A DNA stretch of 64,000 nucleotides from an uncultured Flavobacteriaceae bacterium (lineage in GTDB: Bacteria; Bacteroidota; Bacteroidia; Flavobacteriales; Flavobacteriaceae). This document shows positions 9,682 to 18,735 of the stretch, one piece after another; positions within the stretch are counted from its first letter, which is position 1, and every line of letters begins with the position of its first letter. Where the stretch lies: contig CANMXP010000001.1 in assembly GCA_947501845.1 (NCBI GenBank), forward strand, positions 124,001 to 188,000, given 5' to 3'. The notes below the pieces were generated by a model, which ran no database searches, had not been told where the DNA came from, and saw only the letters and a list, made by a program, of their open reading frames with translations. A program made the position numbers and the translations under genes.

Positions 9682-10650
9682 ATGAGTCATATTTTAATTA
9701 CATCAGCAGGTAGAAGAGTTTCATTGGTTAGAGCTTTTATCAATGAATTAAAATTGGTAGAAGAACAAAGGAAAGTTTTTGTCACTGATGCAGCTCCTGA
9801 GCTCTCAGCAGCGGCTCAAATTGCCCATAAAGCATTTGAGATTTGTAAAATTGATAGTGACCATTATATTAATGACCTGTATAAAATTTGCATTGAAAAT
9901 AATATTGAAGTCATAATTCCCACATTAGATACAGAACTAACCGTACTCTCTAAAAATCATGAAAAGTTCTTAGCAGCTAATATAAAAATTGTATTATCAG
10001 ACGAGAAATTGATTAAAAAATGCAGAAACAAGATAAAAACCCATAAATTATTTAAAAAACTTGGAGTTGGTACAGCTAAGGTATATTCAAAAATCAAGTA
10101 CAAACTCCCCTTGTTTATTAAACCTATAAATGGAAGTAACAGTTCGAACAATTATATAATAAAAGATGAAAATCAGATTTCTAATTATCAATTAAAAAGT
10201 CGTTCGCTCCATTTTTTCGAATATTTAGACCACGATGTTTACGATGAATACACATGTGATTTATACTATAGTAAAACAAGCAAGTTAAAATGCGCTATAC
10301 CTAGAAAGCGAATAGAGGTAAGAGCAGGTGAGGTTAGTAAAGGGCTCACCAAAAAAAATGAAGTCAAAGTGTTTTTAGACCAAAACTTTTCATTTTTAAA
10401 AGGGGCAAGGGGCTGTATAACGGTCCAGCTCTTTATGCACAAGAACACTGGGGAGATAAAAGGAATAGAGATTAACCCTAGGTTTGGAGGCGGTTTCCCG
10501 CTTTCGTATTTGGCAGGTGGAAATTACCCTAAATGGATCATTCAAGAATATATTTTAAATCAAGATTTGGATTATTTTGATGATTGGAAAACAGATTTGC
10601 TAATGCTAAGATATGACGATGAAATTTTAGTAAATGATTATAAGGGATAA
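9682..10650 (+). CDS. ATP-grasp domain protein (carbamoyl-phosphate-synthase-like)
   Basis: A 322-residue ATP-grasp enzyme, expected to join a carboxylate to an amine, thiol or similar group through an acyl-phosphate. An N-terminal Rossmann-like part (ILITSAGRRVSLVRAF; IPTLDTELTVL) precedes the ATP-grasp core. The metal-binding GIEINPRFGGGFPLSYLAGG lies at about 265-285. The lysine of LPLFIKPINGSNSS (about 143-156) is the likely ATP-binding lysine. It overlaps the following HAD gene by 17 bases, a pairing I associate with Bacteroidetes surface-glycan clusters. The product is unknown. Confidence 0.85.
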   Translation: MSHILITSAGRRVSLVRAFINELKLVEEQRKVFVTDAAPELSAAAQIAHKAFEICKIDSDHYINDLYKICIENNIEVIIPTLDTELTVLSKNHEKFLAANIKIVLSDEKLIKKCRNKIKTHKLFKKLGVGTAKVYSKIKYKLPLFIKPINGSNSSNNYIIKDENQISNYQLKSRSLHFFEYLDHDVYDEYTCDLYYSKTSKLKCAIPRKRIEVRAGEVSKGLTKKNEVKVFLDQNFSFLKGARGCITVQLFMHKNTGEIKGIEINPRFGGGFPLSYLAGGNYPKWIIQEYILNQDLDYFDDWKTDLLMLRYDDEILVNDYKG

Positions 10651-11308
10651 TAAAACGGTTATTTTCGATCTAGACGATACACTCTATAACGAGATAGATT
10701 TTTTAAAGTCTGCCTACAAAGACATATCAAAAAAAGTTGCTAGCAATGTGAATGTTGATGCTTTATTGCTCTATAAAGACATGCTAACACATTTTAACAA
10801 TGGAAAAAATGTGTTTAAAGTAATAATTGAGATGTATAGTGCCTCTTATACCATACAAGAGTTATTACATATTTATAGAAATCACCAGCCCAAGCTAGAA
10901 TTATCTAAAGATCGACGAGGTGTTCTCGATACATTGAAACATGAAAATGTAAACCTGGGGCTGTTAACAGACGGCAGAAGTGTGCAGCAACGAAATAAAA
11001 TAAAAGCTTTAAACCTAGATACATGGTTTCCTGAAATTATTATATCAGAAGAGTTTGGTAGCGAAAAACCGAACATAAACAATTATAAATATTTCGAAAA
11101 AGTTTATGGAGAAGGCACGTATTATTATATAGGAGACAATATTAAAAAAGATTTTGTGTCTCCAAATATGCTTAATTGGACTACCATTTGCTTAGCTGAT
11201 AATGGCTTAAACATACATAAGAAAGATAAAACATTAGCACTCCCTGAAACATATCTGGCAAAACATACCGTAAACGAATTTGCAGATATTTTAAGGCTTA
11301 TAGATTAA
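10634..11308 (+). CDS. HAD-superfamily hydrolase
   Basis: A 224-residue HAD protein with motif I VIFDLDDTLYNE (Asp at about 11 and 13), motif II LGLLTDGR, the lysine in FGSEKPNINNYKYF and motif IV YYIGDNIKKDF. It resembles phosphoglycolate-phosphatase-like HAD enzymes. It overlaps the ATP-grasp gene, so the two are probably translated together and act on the same pathway, perhaps dephosphorylating the product or substrate of the ligase. Substrate cannot be read from sequence. Confidence 0.87.
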   Translation: MIIRDNKTVIFDLDDTLYNEIDFLKSAYKDISKKVASNVNVDALLLYKDMLTHFNNGKNVFKVIIEMYSASYTIQELLHIYRNHQPKLELSKDRRGVLDTLKHENVNLGLLTDGRSVQQRNKIKALNLDTWFPEIIISEEFGSEKPNINNYKYFEKVYGEGTYYYIGDNIKKDFVSPNMLNWTTICLADNGLNIHKKDKTLALPETYLAKHTVNEFADILRLID

Positions 11309-11326
11309 TGAAATTAAATAGTTGAA

Positions 11327-11974
11327 ATGAAATTAGGACAAGTTTTAAATAAGGTTTTTAGATCGTTTGAAATAAACAAACCCTTACTTAGCTTATTGAT
11401 CCTTATCGATTTTATTTTTATTTTAATGCATTGTTTGCTCTTATACGGAATTATAGATAATAATCTTAATTTTTCAATTGAAAAAGATTTTGGATATGCA
11501 GAATGCTATCAATACATAAAAGAGTTTGGAATTTTTTTAATACTATTTTTTTTGTTCTATAAAAAAAGACAAGTTATATATTTAGTTTGGGGTCTATTTT
11601 TTTTATACCTATTGTTAGATGATTCTTTGAGTTTACATGAAACTTATGGGGTGTGTTTAGCAGATTATTTTAATCTCCAAGCCCAGTTTAATTTACGGGC
11701 AGAAGATTTTGGAGAGTTGTTAATTTTTGCTTTTTTTGGATTTCTCTTTTTTATATCCATAGTTTTTTCATCTTTAAGGACAGATTTAAAAGGAAAGTTG
11801 ATAACTAGACACCTTTTTTTATTGATTTTAGTATTAGTATTTTTTGGAGTTTGTATAGATTTATTACATATAGCTACTCCTTATCACGAAAATAAATTTG
11901 CTGTTATGGAAGATGGGGGAGAAATGCTCACCATGAGTTTTATTTTTGCATATGTTTTTAATCTTAATAAGTAG
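11327..11974 (+). CDS. Six-helix integral membrane protein of unknown function
   Basis: A 215-residue protein with about six hydrophobic segments (roughly 19-40, 66-78, 82-97, 128-148, 161-181, 198-213). Acidic and histidine residues sit at the helix edges: LLLDDSLSLHETYG (about 96-108), RAEDFGELL (about 124-132) and MEDGGEML (about 194-201). It follows the HAD gene by 18 bases, so it belongs to the same transcript. It shares architecture and the pattern of buried acidic pairs with the convergent gene at 11982-12677. No family is recognised. Confidence 0.75.
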   Translation: MKLGQVLNKVFRSFEINKPLLSLLILIDFIFILMHCLLLYGIIDNNLNFSIEKDFGYAECYQYIKEFGIFLILFFLFYKKRQVIYLVWGLFFLYLLLDDSLSLHETYGVCLADYFNLQAQFNLRAEDFGELLIFAFFGFLFFISIVFSSLRTDLKGKLITRHLFLLILVLVFFGVCIDLLHIATPYHENKFAVMEDGGEMLTMSFIFAYVFNLNK

Positions 11975-11981
11975 AGTAGTC

Positions 11982-12677
11982 TTATAAATTACTATGCTTT
12001 AACCTTCTAAAGTTTAACCAAAAATATAAAAATGAACTTCCTGCTATTAATAACTCAATAAACTCCGAAGTTTTTACAATGGCAAAATCATACCTACTGC
12101 TAATAGATACTCGATCTTGAATAAAATCGACTGTGGCATGACAAAAAATAATTATAAACCATAAAATTAGTATAGGTGGAACACTTATTTTCTTAAACCT
12201 ATCGAGAAAACCTAAAACAATTCCAAATATACCACTCAAACCAAATATCATACGTAGTGCCTCTGAGTGCCCTTGTAGCCCTTGTAAATTATGAAGTGTT
12301 GTTTCTCCTTGACCATTTATTTTTGCCCAATTCTCTGGGGTTTCAAAATGAAAAAACCATTGTCCCCATGAAATTTCTTCCATAGCAATAAAGATTAAAC
12401 AAATGGAAAAAAATATATAGAAAAGCTTTGAATACTTATCTAGGGATTTATTGAGTTTTCTAGCGGTAAAAATGCCTAGAATACCTGTATACAAAAAAAT
12501 AATAAACGTTAGTATTTCAATAGGAGCATTCTCTTCCAGAAGCCAAAAACCTAGATTTACAGTTGATGGAAAAACAAAAAAAGAACTCATTATAATTGTT
12601 AATATTACTGGCGCTATAAAAATGACCAACATTATCTTTTTAGATATGTTATAAGAAGGAGAAAATAGATTGAACAT
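11982..12677 (-). CDS. Six-helix integral membrane protein with EEISWGQW motif
   Basis: A 231-residue membrane protein with about six helices (15-38, 52-71, 84-99, 141-158, 167-182, 206-222). Conserved-looking polar residues lie within them: LEENAPIE (about 47-54), AMEEISWGQWFFHFETP (about 98-114) and a second-half segment CHATVDFIQDR. The EE-x3-GQ motif at a helix end suggests a catalytic or metal-binding site in the membrane. It is the only minus-strand gene inside an otherwise + strand glycan cluster and meets its neighbour tail to tail with seven bases between. No function is known to me. Confidence 0.75.
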   Translation of the reverse strand: MFNLFSPSYNISKKIMLVIFIAPVILTIIMSSFFVFPSTVNLGFWLLEENAPIEILTFIIFLYTGILGIFTARKLNKSLDKYSKLFYIFFSICLIFIAMEEISWGQWFFHFETPENWAKINGQGETTLHNLQGLQGHSEALRMIFGLSGIFGIVLGFLDRFKKISVPPILILWFIIIFCHATVDFIQDRVSISSRYDFAIVKTSEFIELLIAGSSFLYFWLNFRRLKHSNL

Positions 12678-12817
12678 ATTTTTATTAATTTATGTAACAA
12701 GATAAAGAATAAATGATAAATACTGACTGAGCTTTTGAAGCATAAATAAGCTTTTAATCTATTAATTACACACTTAAATAAAGGTTCTTGCTATTTTAGT
12801 AGTTATAAACTTTAAAA

Positions 12818-13855
12818 ATGAAATTAAGCATAGTTGTTCCATTTTATAATGCAGAATTGCATTTAGAAAGATGCCTACGTAGTTTAGTAAATCAAAATAT
12901 AGATATTAATGATTATGAAATAATATTAATAGATGATGGTTCTTCGGATGATGGTATAAAAATTGCAGAGAATTTTAAAAATCATCGCAAAAATGTTTTT
13001 ATTTATAGTCAGTATAATAAGGGGTTAGGAGCCACAAGGAATAGGGGAATAGAACTTGCAAAAGGAGAATATATTTATTTTATTGATGCCGATGATTATT
13101 TAGCCTTTAATACATTAGATACTATCTTAAAACAAGCTGAAACGTTGAATCTGGAACTATTAGGGTTTAACACCATTCCTACAGAAAAAACAGATTTATT
13201 TACTTCTAAAACTAAGGACAAAATATCTGGTACAGATATTCTGGAAGGTGTCGACTTTTTGGTCAAGAATAAATATCATAGGCTTGAAGCATGGTGGTAC
13301 ATAATTAAAAGGGAATATTTGCTAAAAACAGGCTTTAAATTTGAAGAAGGTAAGTTTATGGAAGATGCTGTTTTTACATTTAATATTTTTTTAAAGGCCA
13401 AACGAACCCTGTTTTTACCAATAGATGTGCATAGATATGTTAAGACCAGTGATTCAATCATGAATAATAATAAACAAGAGCATCTGTTAAAAGTTATTGA
13501 AGACTATATTAGCTTGGTTTATAGGTTTAACACACTTACTAATGAAATCACGAAGAACAACGTTATAAATGCTACAGAAATTGTTAAGAGCATTAAATAT
13601 AAGAGTACAGTAAGTATTTATTTTATGTTTTTTAAAATTATAAAGTCCAAGATGCCTATTAAAGAAATTAATAAAACTCTAAATAGGTTAAGAAAAATCA
13701 ATATGTATCCTTTAAAAGGTTTTATAGGAGAGCAATACTTCCATAAAAAATTTAGGATCACTGCATTCATTTTTAATCATAAGTATATTTTCTATGTTTT
13801 TATATATCCACTTAGGCTTCTATATAAGTTTAAACTAATAAACCTAAATCTATAA
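12818..13855 (+). CDS. Glycosyltransferase family 2
   Basis: A 345-residue GT2 enzyme. The core has LSIVVPFYNAELHLERCLRSL, ILIDDGSSDDG and YFIDADDY (the DxD-like metal site), then KFMEDAVFT at the catalytic acidic position. The C-terminus ends in a hydrophobic, basic stretch (KYIFYVFIYPLRLLYKFK) that may bind the membrane. It is a close relative of the gene at 8648, with the same order of motifs and the same WWYIIKR/WWYIIER block, and of the gene at 13886, pointing to duplication inside the locus. Donor and acceptor are unknown. Confidence 0.9.
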   Translation: MKLSIVVPFYNAELHLERCLRSLVNQNIDINDYEIILIDDGSSDDGIKIAENFKNHRKNVFIYSQYNKGLGATRNRGIELAKGEYIYFIDADDYLAFNTLDTILKQAETLNLELLGFNTIPTEKTDLFTSKTKDKISGTDILEGVDFLVKNKYHRLEAWWYIIKREYLLKTGFKFEEGKFMEDAVFTFNIFLKAKRTLFLPIDVHRYVKTSDSIMNNNKQEHLLKVIEDYISLVYRFNTLTNEITKNNVINATEIVKSIKYKSTVSIYFMFFKIIKSKMPIKEINKTLNRLRKINMYPLKGFIGEQYFHKKFRITAFIFNHKYIFYVFIYPLRLLYKFKLINLNL

Positions 13856-13885
13856 ATGCTTAGCCATTTTTAATATTGCCATGTT

Positions 13886-14917
13886 ATGAAGTTAAGTGTT
13901 TTAATACCCATGTACAATGCAGAATCTTATATTGAAAGATGTCTGTATAGTTTAATGCATCAAGACATACCGAAACAGGATTATGAAGTTATAGTTTTTA
14001 ACGATGGGTCTAGTGACATCAGTGAGGTGATTGTTAAAAACTTTGCTAAGACCCATACCAATGTTGTTTTGCATTCGCATACAAATGAGGGTGTGATATC
14101 GACTAGAAATAAGTTATTAAAATTAGCCAAAGGCACCTATGTGTACTTTATGGATGCAGATGATTATGTTGCATATAACGCTTTAGGAGAGATACTCAGG
14201 TTTTCTTTGGAAAATGATATAGATATTATGGGGTTTAATACCTTAGTGACAAAGCACGATACATTATTTAATCTGGACACAACATTTCGCGAATATGAGT
14301 TGCCAAAAATTGTATCGGGATCTCAATTCCTTAAAGAAAATAAAAGCCTCAGAATAGAAATTTGGTGGTTTTTGGTACGTAGAAGCTTTTTAAATGATAA
14401 TAAACTGACTTTTAATGAGGATGTTCAAGCGTACGATGGAGATGTGGTTTTTACGTTACGATCATTCTTAGATGCTAAAAAAGTAGCATATTCTCCAATA
14501 TCCGTGTATCGATATTATCAGTCTCCAGAATCCACTATGCGAACAGGAAACCGCGCATACAAAAAAAGAATAGTGACCTATTTTCTGGCTTTAATTTATG
14601 ACTTTACTAATTTAATAGATAACTTAGAAAAATTTCCTATCCAACATAAGGAGATCATAAAACACAATTTTAGGTTTAGAAGAGATGCCTTTACTTTTTT
14701 TACAATAATGAAAATGATTAGGGCAGAATTCAGTATAAAAACAGCTAAAGAGAAATTGTTAAAACTGGAAAGCATTAAAGCTTACCCCATACAATCATTT
14801 ATAGATGATGAATACAATACTTTGAAATATAAACTATTAACATACATCTTTAACCATAAATTTTTATTATTCACATGTATTAGGCTGCATAAAATCTATT
14901 CTAAAATTAGTTTATAG
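13886..14917 (+). CDS. Glycosyltransferase family 2
   Basis: A 343-residue GT2 enzyme 30 bases after the previous one. The core has LSVLIPMYNAESYIERCLYSL, VIVFNDGSSDIS (Asn where the paralogues have the first Asp) and YFMDADDY, then QAYDGDVVFTL, where the paralogues have MEDA-VF. The change from ED to GD at the likely catalytic base position is worth noting because it may alter acceptor choice. The IWWFLVRR block matches WWYII-R in the paralogues. Probably acts in the same pathway as its neighbours on a surface glycan. Confidence 0.88.
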   Translation: MKLSVLIPMYNAESYIERCLYSLMHQDIPKQDYEVIVFNDGSSDISEVIVKNFAKTHTNVVLHSHTNEGVISTRNKLLKLAKGTYVYFMDADDYVAYNALGEILRFSLENDIDIMGFNTLVTKHDTLFNLDTTFREYELPKIVSGSQFLKENKSLRIEIWWFLVRRSFLNDNKLTFNEDVQAYDGDVVFTLRSFLDAKKVAYSPISVYRYYQSPESTMRTGNRAYKKRIVTYFLALIYDFTNLIDNLEKFPIQHKEIIKHNFRFRRDAFTFFTIMKMIRAEFSIKTAKEKLLKLESIKAYPIQSFIDDEYNTLKYKLLTYIFNHKFLLFTCIRLHKIYSKISL

Positions 14918-14972
14918 CAATTTTACACCTGAATTCAGTATGTAATCAACTAAGTATTTATCTTATTGTACA

Positions 14973-15857
14973 ATGAAACAAGCCATATTAATTACTGCGT
15001 ATAAAAATTTCGAGCACTTAGTAGATATTATTGATTTTTTTGATGAAAGTTTTGAATTTCATATACATGTTGATAAAAAAAGTAAGGTTCCAAAAAGTAT
15101 ATTCGAAAAAATAAGCGCAAGAAAAAATGTTAAAACGTTCTTACAAAAATATAGAGTCAATTGGGGAGGTGTAAATCATTTGAAAAGTGCTCTGTTTTTA
15201 GCAAGCAAGGCCTTGCAGGAGTCAGATTCTCAATATTTTCATTTAATAAGCGGACAGGATTTTCCAATTAAAAACATCATGCAATTTAAAAAAATGACCA
15301 GCGGTTATAAGTTTAATGATTATTTGGAATATTTCGAAATTCCAACGAAAACTTGGGCTAATGAAAATGGGGGATTAGATAGGATTCAGTATTATCATTT
15401 ATTTGATATGCTAGATGCCAAAAAGTACATTAAATGGTTGTGGAAATTTGTTAGTATGCAAAAGAAACTGCACTTAAAAAGACCTATTAAAAATAAAATC
15501 CCCAAATTATATGGTGGATCTACTTGGTGGAGCTTGTCTAGAGAAACATTACAGTATGTCATTGATTATACAAACAAAACCCCTTATTTAATTAATAGAC
15601 TTCAATATACTTTTTGTCCTGAAGAAATATATTTTCAAACGGTTATTATGAATTCTGGTTATTCAAAGAAAGTTATAAACGATAATTTAAGATATATCGA
15701 TTGGGAGTCTACTCGTATTGGTAAGTATAGTGCTTCTCCTGCTATATTAAGTAGTAGTCATTTTGACGAAATTGCTGTATCCAAAAAATTATTTGCAAGG
15801 AAGTTTGATCATCCCATTTCAGATAATTTAAAAGTGATGCTACAAAATAAGATATAA
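14973..15857 (+). CDS. GT14-type (core-2/I-branching 'Branch' family) glycosyltransferase
   Basis: A 294-residue protein of the Branch family, best known for beta-1,6-N-acetylglucosaminyltransferases. It opens with QAILITAYKNFEHLVDIIDFF and has FHIHVDKKSK. The block VNWGGVNHLKSALFLASKAL is followed by YFHLISGQDFPIKN and later GGSTWWSLSRETLQYV, all standard family blocks. The C-terminal YIDWES is also typical. It closes the + strand glycan block and may add a branch to the chain built by the GT2 enzymes. The actual sugar is an inference only. Confidence 0.87.
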   Translation: MKQAILITAYKNFEHLVDIIDFFDESFEFHIHVDKKSKVPKSIFEKISARKNVKTFLQKYRVNWGGVNHLKSALFLASKALQESDSQYFHLISGQDFPIKNIMQFKKMTSGYKFNDYLEYFEIPTKTWANENGGLDRIQYYHLFDMLDAKKYIKWLWKFVSMQKKLHLKRPIKNKIPKLYGGSTWWSLSRETLQYVIDYTNKTPYLINRLQYTFCPEEIYFQTVIMNSGYSKKVINDNLRYIDWESTRIGKYSASPAILSSSHFDEIAVSKKLFARKFDHPISDNLKVMLQNKI

Positions 15858-15908
15858 TCGTTTTTTTTTTTTTGGCTTATTAATCATTCCGATTATTAAA
15901 AAAAAACA

Positions 15909-15938
15909 AAAGCTAGAGATCATTGTTTCTCTAGCTTT
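15909..15938 (-). terminator. Terminator of the lipoprotein gene
   Basis: An 11-bp stem (15909-15919 with 15928-15938; AAAGCTAGAGA / TCTCTAGCTTT). In the minus direction it is followed by a long T-rich run, so it ends the gene at 15967-17067. Confidence 0.8.
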
Positions 15939-15966
15939 AACCAATATCTATATTAAGTGTTTAATA

Positions 15967-17067
15967 TTACTTTTCACATACCACTGCGTGTGCAATTACA
16001 TAAATATCACCTGATAAATTAGGTACTATGGTATATTGCCCTGGAGCCACGGTATTTTCTCCATTTTTGGTTGGATAGTTGTTCTCTCCGGCATAAGTAT
16101 GAGTTTCGCTTACGGTGTATGCGTCATCAATATTATAAGTCACAGTAACTTCACCATTGTCATATTTCACATCAACAGTACCTACCAATTCTCCTTTGTC
16201 TGTGTCGCATTGTCCAGCACCAGCATAAACATCATAAGTATATTCTCCTTCAGAAAGAGGTCCTATGGTCCATCCCCATCTGTTAAATCCGTCTTCTATA
16301 AAGCAAGTAGAATCGGTATCATTGTTTCCTATAGCAAAGGCGGTTTCACATGCTTCTTCACATTCAATGTTAAAATTAAAATCCAAGATCCAGGCACGCT
16401 CACCAGCTTCATTGATTAACCAGCCCCAAGTACTTAATCCGTATGCAAGAGTGTCTGAGTCATCAAATAACCCCCCTCCAGGACCAACTATAACTCCAAA
16501 ATGAGGTGTTGTATCATCATTAGGGTCTGGACGTTGTTCCACACCAAAAGTACCTTCTTCAACACAGTCACCACCAGAAGCAGTAATAGTACTTCTACTT
16601 GAATCTATGACATAATAGTAAAGATTTTCCTTAACAACATTAGTACAATCATTAGGTTCATCTTTAAAAGAACCGCCTTCTGCAGAGAAAGTAGCCCAAT
16701 CCTTTTTATCCTTAATCCAAACATCAACCTCTACCACACAAGTACCTAAAACTGTAGATCCTTTAATGTTAGCTGTCCCGTCATTATATTCTATAAAATA
16801 TAGTTGGTGTTCATCAGTAGAAGCAAATAAATTGGTCCAATCTGTATCAAAATTTGGCCACCAAAAATTTGAGGTATAACCAGGTATGTCACAACGATCT
16901 AAATTAATTGCCTTGCATTCTTTCACAATTTTTGGCAGACGATCTTCTTTTTCTTTTTTGTCTGTTAATGAAGAATCTTGCAGAGTCGCTTCTGTGCCTA
17001 AGTTTTCTACCTGACAAGATAGAAAAAGGAGACAAATCCCCATTAAAAATGTAATGTGTTTTCTCAT
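15967..17067 (-). CDS. Secreted lipoprotein of unknown function
   Basis: About 366 residues from the ATG at 17067. A longer frame starts at 17109, but only the inner start gives a lipoprotein signal: MRKHITFLMGICLLFLSCQ, lipobox LFLSC. The mature part is acidic, glycine- and aromatic-rich and holds several cysteines. Repeated blocks end in TWGWLINEAGERAWILDF and RWGWTIGPLSEGEYTYDVYAGAGQCD, which look like beta-sandwich modules. There is no catalytic motif. It has its own terminator and faces away from ltaE, so it is monocistronic. Probably an exported outer-membrane lipoprotein with a binding or structural role; the family was not recognised. Confidence 0.75.
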   Translation of the reverse strand: MRKHITFLMGICLLFLSCQVENLGTEATLQDSSLTDKKEKEDRLPKIVKECKAINLDRCDIPGYTSNFWWPNFDTDWTNLFASTDEHQLYFIEYNDGTANIKGSTVLGTCVVEVDVWIKDKKDWATFSAEGGSFKDEPNDCTNVVKENLYYYVIDSSRSTITASGGDCVEEGTFGVEQRPDPNDDTTPHFGVIVGPGGGLFDDSDTLAYGLSTWGWLINEAGERAWILDFNFNIECEEACETAFAIGNNDTDSTCFIEDGFNRWGWTIGPLSEGEYTYDVYAGAGQCDTDKGELVGTVDVKYDNGEVTVTYNIDDAYTVSETHTYAGENNYPTKNGENTVAPGQYTIVPNLSGDIYVIAHAVVCEK

Positions 17068-17310
17068 AATTTGATTTATTAAAAGGTTAGTATGTTTATA
17101 TAATAGCAATAACTATTTGTAAAATTAATTGAGAAAATTTATAAATCATCAAATTTTAGGTTAATCCCTATAATAATTCGGTGAATAGATAAAATTCTTA
17201 TTTCTTCGTTATATTGAATTTGTAGTGTGTTTCATATCTAAAAATGATTCAAATATTATTGTTAATAAGTAAAGGAAATATTTATAGCTTTACAAGCATA
17301 TTAAAAAAGT

Positions 17311-18333
17311 ATGATCATAGACCTAAGAAGCGACACCGTTACAAAACCAACCAAGGACATGTTAGATGCCATGACACAGGCAAAAGTTGGAGACGATGTT
17401 TTTAGAGAAGACCCAACTGTAAACAAGTTGGAAGAGCGTGTGGCAAAGATGTTTGGAAAAAGTAATGCCTTGTTTTTTCCTAGCGGAACCATGGCAAACC
17501 AAACGGCTTTAAAGTTACACACAAGCCCAGGTGACCAGGTTATTTGTGATAAATATGCCCATATTTATAATTATGAGTCTGGAGGCGTATCCTTTAACAG
17601 TGGGGTTTCTTGCAGGCTTATAGATGGTCATAGAGGCATGTTTGAAGCAGCACAAGTTTTAGAGGCTATAAACCCTGATGCCTATTATTATAGCCAAACA
17701 AGCATGGTAGAAATAGAAAATACGACGAATAAGGGCGGAGGTGCATGCTGGGACCTTAATGAGATTAAAAAAATAAGAGCCATCTGTGATGAAAATAAGC
17801 TTGGCTTTCATTTAGATGGCGCACGTATATGGAATGCATTAGTAGCCAAAAATGAAACTACTGGTCAATATGGCGAAGTTTTCGATACCATTTCTGTATG
17901 CTTAAGCAAAGGCTTGGGCTGTCCCATCGGGTCTATTTTGGTAGGAGATGCCGAAATTATGAAACATGCCATTCGAATTAGAAAAATTTTTGGAGGAAAT
18001 ATGCGACAGGTAGGCTATTTGGCAGCAGCTGGGCTGTATGCCTTAGATCATCATATTGAAAGATTAGCTGAAGACCACAAAAAAACCAAAGAAATAGGAG
18101 AGTGCCTTACTAGGTTGTCAATCATTAAAAAAGTTGAACCTATCGAGACGAATATCGTTATCTTCGAATTAAACACAGATGTAGATGAAAATACTTTTGT
18201 GAAAAAACTGGCAGAACAAGACATTCATATAATAAGCATGGGCAGCAATAAACTAAGAATGGTTACACATTTAGACTATACAAATACAATGCACGACAAG
18301 CTATTAAGTGTTTTACAGGCTATTATTATTTAA
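17311..18333 (+). CDS. ltaE: Threonine aldolase, PLP-dependent
   Basis: A 340-residue fold-type I PLP enzyme that cleaves (allo-)threonine to glycine and acetaldehyde. Visible landmarks are [14 protein letters not shown] at the start, [22 protein letters not shown] (about 56-65, phosphate-binding loop), [13 protein letters not shown] and the Schiff-base lysine in [12 protein letters not shown] (Lys200). Length and motif order match the family fully. The stop overlaps the tail-to-tail ybaB gene by eight bases. The TAGCTTTA at 17285-17292 resembles a Bacteroidetes -7 box but was not paired with a convincing -33. Confidence 0.94.
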   Translation: MIIDLRSDTVTKPTKDMLDAMTQAKVGDDVFREDPTVNKLEERVAKMFGKSNALFFPSGTMANQTALKLHTSPGDQVICDKYAHIYNYESGGVSFNSGVSCRLIDGHRGMFEAAQVLEAINPDAYYYSQTSMVEIENTTNKGGGACWDLNEIKKIRAICDENKLGFHLDGARIWNALVAKNETTGQYGEVFDTISVCLSKGLGCPIGSILVGDAEIMKHAIRIRKIFGGNMRQVGYLAAAGLYALDHHIERLAEDHKKTKEIGECLTRLSIIKKVEPIETNIVIFELNTDVDENTFVKKLAEQDIHIISMGSNKLRMVTHLDYTNTMHDKLLSVLQAIII

Positions 18334-18649
18334 ACATATCCATACCAGGAATATTTGGCATTCCGTCTTTTGCAGCAGCAGCTAGTTCAGCTTCATTGAT
18401 TTTCGTTGCTTTTTCAATGGCTTTGTTTAGTGTAAGAATAAGATAATCTTCCAATTGTTCTTTATCATTAAGTAATTCGTCATCAATTTCAATAGAGTTG
18501 ATGGTGCGGTTTGCTGTAAGAGTCACTTTAAGTTTGCTATCACTACTAGCTTCATCAACTAAAACAGAATCCAACCGTTTTTTAGTTTCTTCAACTTTTT
18601 TCTGGGCCTCTTTAAGTTTACCCATCATATTCATCATATCTCCAAACAT
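18326..18649 (-). CDS. ybaB: YbaB/EbfC family nucleoid-associated protein
   Basis: A 107-residue DNA-binding protein that dimerises and coats the nucleoid. It has the typical sequence [21 protein letters not shown], a helix with methionine-rich start, then [20 protein letters not shown] and the C-terminal helix [20 protein letters not shown], and a short glycine-methionine tail IPGMDMF. Here it stands alone, not next to dnaX/recR as in E. coli. It overlaps the 3' end of ltaE by eight bases on the opposite strand. Confidence 0.92.
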   Translation of the reverse strand: MFGDMMNMMGKLKEAQKKVEETKKRLDSVLVDEASSDSKLKVTLTANRTINSIEIDDELLNDKEQLEDYLILTLNKAIEKATKINEAELAAAAKDGMPNIPGMDMFK

Positions 18650-18735
18650 ATTTTTATAAATTGATTATTGTGTTACAAAACTATTTAATTTTTCTATTTT
18701 TGAAAGCTTAAATTTTAAGAATAAATTCACCTTCT

